Assembly: GCA_017608575.1 (NCBI GenBank)
Contig: JAFCFP010000030.1
Location: 1-12,565 of the forward strand
Source: Candidatus Iainarchaeum sp.
GTDB lineage: Archaea; Iainarchaeota; Iainarchaeia; Iainarchaeales; DTGL01
Reading direction: 5' to 3'
DNA length: 12,565 bases
Positions 7,565-12,565 of the stretch are shown piece after piece. How positions within the stretch are numbered: the stretch's first letter is position 1; the number at the start of each line of letters is the position of its first letter. The notes beneath the pieces are model-generated. The model saw nothing but the letters and a program-made list of their open reading frames with translations, ran no database searches and was not told the DNA's origin. Made by a program: the position numbers and the translations under genes.

Positions 7565-7957
7565 TCAATCACCTGTTTCAAACACCCAAAAATAAACCTT
7601 TATTTTTTTTAGAGAAAACTGGTAAGTGTTTCCATCCATTAAATACGAGACAAGAGTGTAGTTTGCAGTGCTTGGCTTGGTTCCATAGCATGTATTGTTT
7701 TCATCGCACACTTCCACTGAAAACGGTTCATTAATGTAGTCATCCATGTATTTTTGAAGGTTTGTTGCTTTGCTGTTTGAATCAGTGCCTGTTACAAGCG
7801 TTCTGAAATCATTTATGTGCACTAAGGACAGCACTGAGTTTTCCTGTCTTTCACGGAGTATTGAGTATTTTTCCCTTGGTAGAATCAATGGCCTTGTCAC
7901 TGCCAACAGCACCAGTAAAATCATCATTGAAGCAATAACTGCTTCGAATGTTTTAAT
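7565..7957 (-). CDS. Type IV pilin-like protein, probable ATT start
   Basis: The first ATG in this frame (7927) would begin the protein inside its hydrophobic helix. Reading upstream, the frame stays open and adds a fitting pilin N-terminus, (M)KTFEAVIAS, before MMILLVLLAVTRP. An AGAGGGGAT site lies 7 bases before an ATT at 7957, and this ATT shares one base with the preceding TAA stop, like a TAATG coupling site with ATG replaced. No ATG, GTG or TTG occurs in between. With the ATT start the protein has 130 residues: a helix at about 6-20, then a small domain with one close Cys pair (VCDENNTCYG). The Glu falls at residue 5, the place of the conserved Glu of mature pilins. An ATA at 7960 is a second option. 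Likely a minor pilin or pseudopilin; the start is an inference. Confidence 0.7.
   Translation of the reverse strand: MKTFEAVIASMMILLVLLAVTRPLILPREKYSILRERQENSVLSLVHINDFRTLVTGTDSNSKATNLQKYMDDYINEPFSVEVCDENNTCYGTKPSTANYTLVSYLMDGNTYQFSLKKIKVYFWVFETGD
7568..7574 (-). promoter_or_regulatory. Ribosome binding site for the TTG-started pilin gene
   Basis: AGGTGAT on the - strand matches the complement of the usual archaeal 16S rRNA tail and ends 4 bases before the TTG at 7563. It overlaps the stop region of the preceding gene. It supports the inner TTG over the two candidates further upstream, neither of which has such a site. Confidence 0.6.
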
Positions 7958-10900
7958 TATTTGAATCCCCTCTTTCTGATTATTAAAAAGGCAATTGCAA
8001 TGAATGCTATGATGAAAACAATTGCCAGTGGGTTTATGCCGCGGTAAGGAATCACAATTTTTTTAGCGTCTTCAATTGAGGCAACGGGCACAGGCAAATA
8101 GAATTCATTCATTAAATTGGAATAAAGCTGTCTTGCTTTTGTTTCATCCATTAATTTTTTTGGAGCATACTTGAACTCAATTGATTCTCCTGCGTTGAGT
8201 TCTGGCACAGTGAACATTATTGCTGGGTCTTCAAGTATTACTTTAAATATTGTGTTTGATTTTATTTCGCTTGATTTTTGTGCTAGTGATTTTGGAATTA
8301 TTTCAACTATTTTTATTCCTTCAAGTTTTTCATTGGAGGGGTTTTTGATTGTCAAAAAGCTCACTATTTGGAAGTGCTTTCCCTGTTGGTCCTGCATTTC
8401 TATTAATTCTGTTCTTCTTGAAAAGGAAAGCTTGTTCCATAGAGATTGCGAGGATTTAAGGGCTTCACCGCTCAAGTATTCCTTTAATGCATTTCCAAAC
8501 ACGAGCTTGTTTTTTTCATAGTCTATTTCTTGGATTTTTTCTTTTTTTATTACTGGCTTGTTTTCTTCAAGCCATTCGACTGCTTTGTTTAAATTGTTTA
8601 TTTTCTCCAGCGAACCATTGAAGTCTCCCTTGTTGTATTCTTCTTTTGCTTTATTGTATTGGCTTAGTGCTTCGCTGTATTTTTCACTGAATTCATTTGT
8701 CGGTGGCAAAAACCATTCAATGAGTTCGTTGTAGATTGATTTAATTTTTTCTTTTTTTTCAGCTGCTTCGGTTAATTCCTTTAATACTCCGCGTGGTAGT
8801 TTTATTAGTTGGATTTTTTGCCTTTTGTTTCCTGCAAGATCTACTGCTTCAGCCATTATTCCAATGTTCAAGTCAGGGATTTTTGAAAGATTAAAATCAT
8901 ACAATGCGGCAAGATTGTTTGGTGTAATGTTGAACTCTTTTAAGAGTTCCCATTTGTTTTTGTTTTTGTAATAAAACCTTGCCTTTTTTGTATCCTTGTT
9001 GAATTCTGCAGTAATTTTTAGCATTTCTTCCTTGAATTGATTCAAGTCAAGGGATTTTATTAATGGTTTTACTGAATCGACAAAAAAGGAAGCGTTTGCT
9101 TCACTGTTCAAGTCAAGGGTATCAATTGCTTGAATGTGTACTTTTGCATTTCCATCAAACCCATTGATTACACTATATTCTGCAGTGAAAGCACTCTTGG
9201 AACCAGTAAAATTCAAGTCAACACGGTTGGCGTCATTTTGTTGAATCCATCCATTAATGCTTTTCAGTTCAGTGCTTGATGAAACGCTTATTGTCAGCTT
9301 TGAATCCCTTCCAAAGTAAAGTAGGCCGTTTACATCTTTTCCGCCGGAAAGTGAGATTGATAAAATAGGAATGCTTAAATCGCTTGCTTGGCATTTTTCT
9401 TCACTGAAATCGGAATAGTTTCCCGCTAAATCAACTGCTCTTATTTTAAAACAGTATTTTCCCCGCTTGGAATAAGAAAAAGCATAATTTGTGTCAGTTG
9501 TTTTTATTTTTGGAGAAAAGTTTGTAACACTTGCATCCTTTTCATAATACAAGTAATAATAGCTGACTCCACTGCCTGAATCTGTGCTGGTATTCCATTT
9601 AATATTAATTTTTTTGGTGTTTTCATTGAGTGTTGTTGTTATGTTGGTTGGAGCGCTTGGTGAAACAACATCAACAAACACGCTTCTTGAAACCTTTACA
9701 TTATTGTCAGCATTGTCAAAAACCCAAACATAAAGCGTTTTGTTTCCATCGCTTGTAGTGCAATAAGGTGCTGCTTTTAAATTAAAACTCGTTATTGGAA
9801 AAGAACTAAAGCCATTGCTGTAATTAACATCATTGCAGCTTAGCCTTACAGAAGCAATATCCGAACCACTTATGTTAATGCTTGGCATTGAAGAGTTAAC
9901 ATAGTATGCAAGGCTTACATTAATGTCTGTTGGAGGCGTAACATCCTCTACTTTAACACTTGCATTGTTTGAAATATTTGAAATATTGCCAGCGCCATCA
10001 ATTGCTCTCACTACATAGTAAAGTGTTTCTCCTTCGAATGAGCTTCCAGGCGAATCAGTGTAAGTCATGAAATCTGACGGGCTAATTGTTGCAATTTTTT
10101 TTGACTGGGTGGCAGTTGAATTTGAAAGCGTTGAAGTGCTCCTGTACAAATAATAGGCTGTTACGCCAGAGCCAATATCTGTTGTGGCACTAAAACTTAT
10201 ATTGATGTCATTTGTGTCACTTATTGGCTTTGCGTTTAAATCACTTACAGCTGTCGGTGCGTTTAAGTCAATTGAGAACTGCCAGTGAAAGTTTCCATCG
10301 TTTCCAACATTGTCCAATGCATTAATGTTTACATCAATTGTTGTGCCGGAAAGGTTTGAGTCAGGTGTGTAAGTGAGCCTGTAGCCATTGGTTATTGCAG
10401 TGCGTGAATAGTTTGCATCAGGCACAAGGCTTGAATTCACATACAATGCAATAGTTGTAGCGTTTACTCCTGAAGCATAGTCAAGAACATCCGCACTAAT
10501 TGTTGGCTTTTGGCTTCTAACATAGTTTGCTGGGCTTTTTGATGAAAGCACTGGCTCATTAACATCAATTGCAAGCTTTGTGAAAGAGTTTTTTGATTCA
10601 GTGTTGCCTGCTCTGTCAGTGAATGTTGCAACCAAGTAAACCTTGCCATTGCTGCTTTTGGCGCCAGCGCTTACATTATATGTTCCACCGTATGTTCCAT
10701 CGCCGGCAGCACCATCTCCATGCAAGCCATCATCAAAAAGGTTTTGATCTGTTATTGTTGAACCAATGCTGTAGGTTACATTGCAGTCGGTTTCTCCAAT
10801 TGCAATAACTGTTAAAGTGTCTCCTGGTCCAAGCAATGAATTGGAGTCAATTGAATTGGCATCGTGCCATACCGACACAATGTTCACGTCAGTGTCAAGT

Positions 10901-11235
10901 ATTATTGTGTCGGATTTTGTGTTCTGTGTGTTGGTGTCAATGTTCCATATTTTTGCATAAACTGTTTTAGTGCCATCTCCTGCACTGCAGCCAGCACTTG
11001 TTTCAAGGTTGAATGAAGTGGTTGTTGAATAATCAATCCATGCACTCCAAGTGGAATTATCACATGAAAAACTCATTTTGTTTACATCATTTGCTGAAAT
11101 GTAAAGCGTTACACTGGCTGAATTGGTGTAATTTGCATCCTGGTTTATGTTAAAGTCATTGAATTGAATGCAATGAATTCCCTGCAATAACAGTAGGAAA
11201 AAAAAGCCCAATACAACTTTCCCGAACGCTTTCAT
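7957..11235 (-). CDS. Large modular membrane-anchored surface protein heading the pilus operon
   Basis: This 1092-residue protein starts with a Sec-type signal (basic MKAFGK, hydrophobic 7-18, likely cut near 20-24) and ends with one membrane helix (about 1066-1086) and a basic RKRGFK tail, so most of it lies outside the cell. Modules seen in order: an OmpL47-like beta module (30-118); a segment with FDDGLHGDGAAGDGTYGG (167-184); Ig-like (227-323); FN3-like (326-428); a second OmpL47-like module (440-522); a second FN3-like module (526-616); Ig-like (620-722); a helical coiled coil (about 813-905); and a membrane-proximal beta domain with IPKSLAQKSSE (980-990). The two FN3-like modules share a GSGV..YYLY stretch. 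It has many N-X-S/T sites. There is no ribosome site before the ATG, and a TATA box sits at leaderless distance. Heading a pilus operon, it may be an adhesin or filament anchor; this is inferred. Confidence 0.92.
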   Translation of the reverse strand: MKAFGKVVLGFFFLLLLQGIHCIQFNDFNINQDANYTNSASVTLYISANDVNKMSFSCDNSTWSAWIDYSTTTSFNLETSAGCSAGDGTKTVYAKIWNIDTNTQNTKSDTIILDTDVNIVSVWHDANSIDSNSLLGPGDTLTVIAIGETDCNVTYSIGSTITDQNLFDDGLHGDGAAGDGTYGGTYNVSAGAKSSNGKVYLVATFTDRAGNTESKNSFTKLAIDVNEPVLSSKSPANYVRSQKPTISADVLDYASGVNATTIALYVNSSLVPDANYSRTAITNGYRLTYTPDSNLSGTTIDVNINALDNVGNDGNFHWQFSIDLNAPTAVSDLNAKPISDTNDINISFSATTDIGSGVTAYYLYRSTSTLSNSTATQSKKIATISPSDFMTYTDSPGSSFEGETLYYVVRAIDGAGNISNISNNASVKVEDVTPPTDINVSLAYYVNSSMPSINISGSDIASVRLSCNDVNYSNGFSSFPITSFNLKAAPYCTTSDGNKTLYVWVFDNADNNVKVSRSVFVDVVSPSAPTNITTTLNENTKKINIKWNTSTDSGSGVSYYYLYYEKDASVTNFSPKIKTTDTNYAFSYSKRGKYCFKIRAVDLAGNYSDFSEEKCQASDLSIPILSISLSGGKDVNGLLYFGRDSKLTISVSSSTELKSINGWIQQNDANRVDLNFTGSKSAFTAEYSVINGFDGNAKVHIQAIDTLDLNSEANASFFVDSVKPLIKSLDLNQFKEEMLKITAEFNKDTKKARFYYKNKNKWELLKEFNITPNNLAALYDFNLSKIPDLNIGIMAEAVDLAGNKRQKIQLIKLPRGVLKELTEAAEKKEKIKSIYNELIEWFLPPTNEFSEKYSEALSQYNKAKEEYNKGDFNGSLEKINNLNKAVEWLEENKPVIKKEKIQEIDYEKNKLVFGNALKEYLSGEALKSSQSLWNKLSFSRRTELIEMQDQQGKHFQIVSFLTIKNPSNEKLEGIKIVEIIPKSLAQKSSEIKSNTIFKVILEDPAIMFTVPELNAGESIEFKYAPKKLMDETKARQLYSNLMNEFYLPVPVASIEDAKKIVIPYRGINPLAIVFIIAFIAIAFLIIRKRGFK
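7964..7973 (-). promoter_or_regulatory. Ribosome binding site supporting a non-ATG start at 7957
   Basis: AGAGGGGATT on the - strand differs from the ideal GAGGTGATC at two positions and lies in the last codons of the large surface protein gene. It sits 7 bases before the ATT at 7957. The downstream ATGs at 7927 and 7924 have nothing comparable before them. Confidence 0.5.
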
Positions 11236-11290
11236 TCAAACCAATATATGAATGTATTTTATATTATTAAAACTTTATATTGGTTTGAAT
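11234..11290. repeat. Perfect 15-bp inverted repeat flanking the operon TATA box
   Basis: ATTCAAACCAATATA at 11234-11248 is the exact reverse complement of 11276-11290; the spacer is 27 bases. The left arm touches the ATG of the large surface protein gene and the right arm touches the stop codon of the thioredoxin-like gene, so the repeat fills the whole intergenic region. Likely roles are paired operator half-sites around the promoter or, in RNA reading through from upstream, a hairpin covering the start codon. Confidence 0.75.
11249..11275 (-). promoter_or_regulatory. TATA-box promoter for the pilus operon, probably leaderless
   Basis: On the - strand the sequence AATATAAAA lies at 11257-11265, centred about 26 bases before the ATG at 11235. 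That is the normal spacing from an archaeal TATA box to the transcription start, so the mRNA would begin at or next to the ATG. The absence of a Shine-Dalgarno site before this gene, unlike most other genes in the operon, fits a leaderless transcript. The box lies in the spacer of a perfect inverted repeat. Confidence 0.55.
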
Positions 11291-11712
11291 TACTGGCTTG
11301 CTTTCTTTTTTGACATTTTAAGAATATCGCTTTGCTCTTTTATTTTTAATTCAAACCATTGCTTGCTGTAAAGTTCACAGTGCTTTTCTGTTCCAATCAA
11401 ATAGCATGGCAATTCTTTCTGTTTAAATCCAAGGGCTTCCACTTTTTGTGGTTCTAAGTCAGCATCAATTACTGTGAGCTTGAACAATGGCCCTATTTTT
11501 GGGTCTTCAAGCAGTTCACTGAGCGTTTGTTGAATGTATAAAGTGTTTGAATCAAAGCTTTTTCCAACAAGTATTACGTTTAGTTTTTGCGAAGAAGTGC
11601 CTTGTGTTTGGTTGTTTGGTTGCATTGAAAGGAATTGAAGGGCAATGAATGCAATTATTGCAATAACAATTACTGCAATTAATCCTTTTGCTAATGGAGT
11701 CAGTTTTGCCAT
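11290..11712 (-). CDS. Membrane-anchored thioredoxin-like protein without CXXC
   Basis: This 140-residue protein has one N-terminal membrane helix (about 10-30), a polar linker, then a domain with the order of a thioredoxin fold: strand KLNVILVG (43-50), helix, strand KLTVIDAD (78-85), short helix with a VEALGF turn, then ELPCYLIG (100-107), whose proline matches the family's cis-proline. Where an active thioredoxin has CXXC after the first strand, this protein has KSFDSN (51-56), so the usual redox pair is missing. Its only cysteines are Cys103, right after the proline, and Cys112. The ATG at 11712 has GGTGAATC before it and lies 13 bases after the pilin gene upstream. It may be a pilin chaperone or disulfide helper, but fold and role are inferred from pattern alone. 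Confidence 0.72.
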   Translation of the reverse strand: MAKLTPLAKGLIAVIVIAIIAFIALQFLSMQPNNQTQGTSSQKLNVILVGKSFDSNTLYIQQTLSELLEDPKIGPLFKLTVIDADLEPQKVEALGFKQKELPCYLIGTEKHCELYSKQWFELKIKEQSDILKMSKKKASQ

Positions 11713-11725
11713 TTTTGATTCACCA

Positions 11726-12160
11726 TTAAGAGCAATCAGTTGTTGAATCGTTCACTTCAGCGCATTCAACAGATTGCACTTTTACTTTTGCTGGCGTAAA
11801 AAGCGCGTTTCCATCAATTGTTACTGTTTGGCCTGCAAGAATGTTTTTGTCTGATTTCACTTGTGTTGCGCTTCCATTGGAGTATTGAACATTCACCCAA
11901 AAAGAACTTAAATCCTTTGAACCAGTGTTTTCAACTTTTAATTCAACTTTTTGAAGGCTTGCAGTGTAATTACAGGAAGTTATTTTAATGCCACCTTCAC
12001 TACAGTAAACCAAGTCCTTTGCAGTGGTTGTTGCCGTATTTGTTCTTTGAGTCCAGTACTCGTTCATAAAACCCCATACAATTGCAGCTAAAGATACTGC
12101 CATGAGCATTAAAATAACGCTTGAAACAAGCGGGCTCACTCCTTTATAGCCAATCATCAT
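11726..12160 (-). CDS. Archaeal type IV pilin with four cysteines
   Basis: This 144-residue protein begins MMIGYKG followed by VSPLVSSVILMLMAVSLAAI, the hallmark N-terminus of archaeal type IV pilins: a short leader cut after Gly7 by a prepilin peptidase, then the hydrophobic helix (8-31) that packs the filament core. The outer domain is beta-rich (ENTGSKDLSSFWVNVQYSNG, 77-96) and holds Cys53, Cys63, Cys133 and Cys143, spaced for two disulfides. Two ATGs stand in tandem at 12160 and 12157; a GGTGA lies about 10 bases before the first. It is a clear paralog of the truncated pilin just upstream, with the same cysteine spacing. Codon use is mixed, unlike that neighbour. Likely a filament subunit, perhaps the less abundant of the two. 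Confidence 0.92.
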   Translation of the reverse strand: MMIGYKGVSPLVSSVILMLMAVSLAAIVWGFMNEYWTQRTNTATTTAKDLVYCSEGGIKITSCNYTASLQKVELKVENTGSKDLSSFWVNVQYSNGSATQVKSDKNILAGQTVTIDGNALFTPAKVKVQSVECAEVNDSTTDCS

Positions 12161-12189
12161 TGCCTTTTTTTCACCGTTTTTTGGCTTTT

Positions 12190-12206
12190 AAAAAAAATAA
12201 AAAAAA
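12190..12206 (-). terminator. T8-A-T8 tract after the first pilin gene
   Basis: On the - strand the stop codon of the truncated pilin gene is followed at once by eight T, one A and eight T. Long T-runs end archaeal transcription without needing a hairpin. Lying between two paralogous pilin genes, it may stop part of the transcripts and so lower expression of the second pilin relative to the first. Full termination with a new promoter in the AT-rich 47-base gap is also possible. Confidence 0.5.
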
Positions 12207-12207
12207 T

Positions 12208-12565
12208 TTAAGAAGTGCAGCTTGTGGTTGAGTCTTTTACTCCTGAGCATGAATAGGATTGTACTTTTACTTTGGTTGGCGTGCTTGTGGCTGTGCCAGC
12301 AATTCTCACAAAGCCAGCTCTTAGCAAGTCATTGTTGTCTCTTGTTTGGCTTCCTGTTCCGTCTGAGTATTGGACGTTTACCCAGAAATCGTTTATGTCC
12401 ACTGAGCCAGTGTTTTCAAGCTTTATTAGCACAATGTTTGCATCTGCCAGGTAAGTGCATGATGTTATTTTGAATGATGCTTTGCTGCAGTCTGTTAGTT
12501 CTGTTGATGTTGTTGCTGCTTGGCTTGTTTGTTTTGTTGTGAATTCTTGCATGAATCCCCATACT
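12208..12565 (-). CDS. Archaeal type IV pilin, 5' end outside window
   Basis: The frame stays open to the window edge: the codons before the first in-window ATG (12552) encode VWGF, matching IVWGFM at the end of the core helix of the paralogous pilin downstream. So the leader and most of the helix lie outside and 118 residues of the outer domain remain. The shared stretch ENTGS...FWVNVQYS[DN]G and four cysteines at identical spacing (10, 70 and 10 residues apart) show recent duplication. The 31 codons after the 12552 ATG all end in A or C, with TTC, TGC, AGC and GAC preferred, while the paralog's codons are mixed. Such bias often marks highly expressed genes, so this is the better candidate for the major pilin; that part is inference. 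Confidence 0.88.
   Translation of the reverse strand, partial: VWGFMQEFTTKQTSQAATTSTELTDCSKASFKITSCTYLADANIVLIKLENTGSVDINDFWVNVQYSDGTGSQTRDNNDLLRAGFVRIAGTATSTPTKVKVQSYSCSGVKDSTTSCTS

Noticed and set aside
11164..11181. Lipoprotein signal (LQGIHC) in the large surface protein
   Set aside because: The residues before the cysteine (G-I-H) do not fit a lipobox, which wants small residues there, and the protein already has a C-terminal membrane anchor.
11234..11290. The 57-bp inverted repeat as a miniature transposable element
   Set aside because: No target duplication flanks it, it is very short, and it fits exactly between a stop and a start codon with a TATA box inside, which is better explained as regulation.

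Overview
The window reads as part of an archaeal genome. Three things point there: two genes start with the KG|VSP-type N-terminus of archaeal type IV pilins; several genes have GGAG/GGTGAT-like ribosome binding sites placed for an archaeal 16S tail; and the main operon appears to start from a TATA box set for a leaderless mRNA. The DNA is AT-rich. The protein style (small pilin-like proteins, long Asn/Asp/Ser-rich surface proteins) recalls DPANN lineages such as Diapherotrites, but no lineage marker is present, so that is a guess.

Layout. At the left edge, on the + strand, is the 3' end of a large modular surface protein gene (2-2020, open at the window edge). Everything else is on the - strand and converges on it. 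Read in the direction of transcription, from right to left: a truncated pilin gene (12208-12565), a paralogous pilin (11726-12160), a membrane-anchored thioredoxin-like protein without a CXXC motif (11290-11712), then a 57-bp region with a perfect 15-bp inverted repeat around a TATA box (11234-11290). That region begins a tightly packed eight-gene run: a 1092-residue surface protein with signal peptide, Ig/FN3-like modules, coiled coil and C-terminal membrane anchor (7957-11235); three diverged pilin-like proteins (7565-7957, 7033-7563, 6320-7060); a small coiled-coil protein (5984-6319); a secretion ATPase of the FlaI/TadA/GspE superfamily with a very long N-terminal extension (3726-5987); and two separate single-domain GspF/TadC-type platform proteins (2876-3748, 2026-2871).

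Together these genes look like a nearly complete type IV filament machine. The ATPase drives two membrane platform proteins, which would assemble pilin-like subunits. The large anchored protein probably works at the cell surface with the filament. The paired Cys-containing pilins upstream are candidate main subunits. No prepilin peptidase is in the window. The split platform resembles the Tad/Epd branch of the superfamily more than archaella, whose platform protein is usually one longer chain.

Several starts were corrected from the sequence. The first platform protein starts at 3748 behind a GGAGG. One pilin-like gene starts at a TTG (7563). Another most likely starts at a non-canonical ATT (7957) that overlaps the preceding stop codon. 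I see no RNA genes, CRISPR arrays or mobile elements, and no gene-free stretch longer than about 60 bases.
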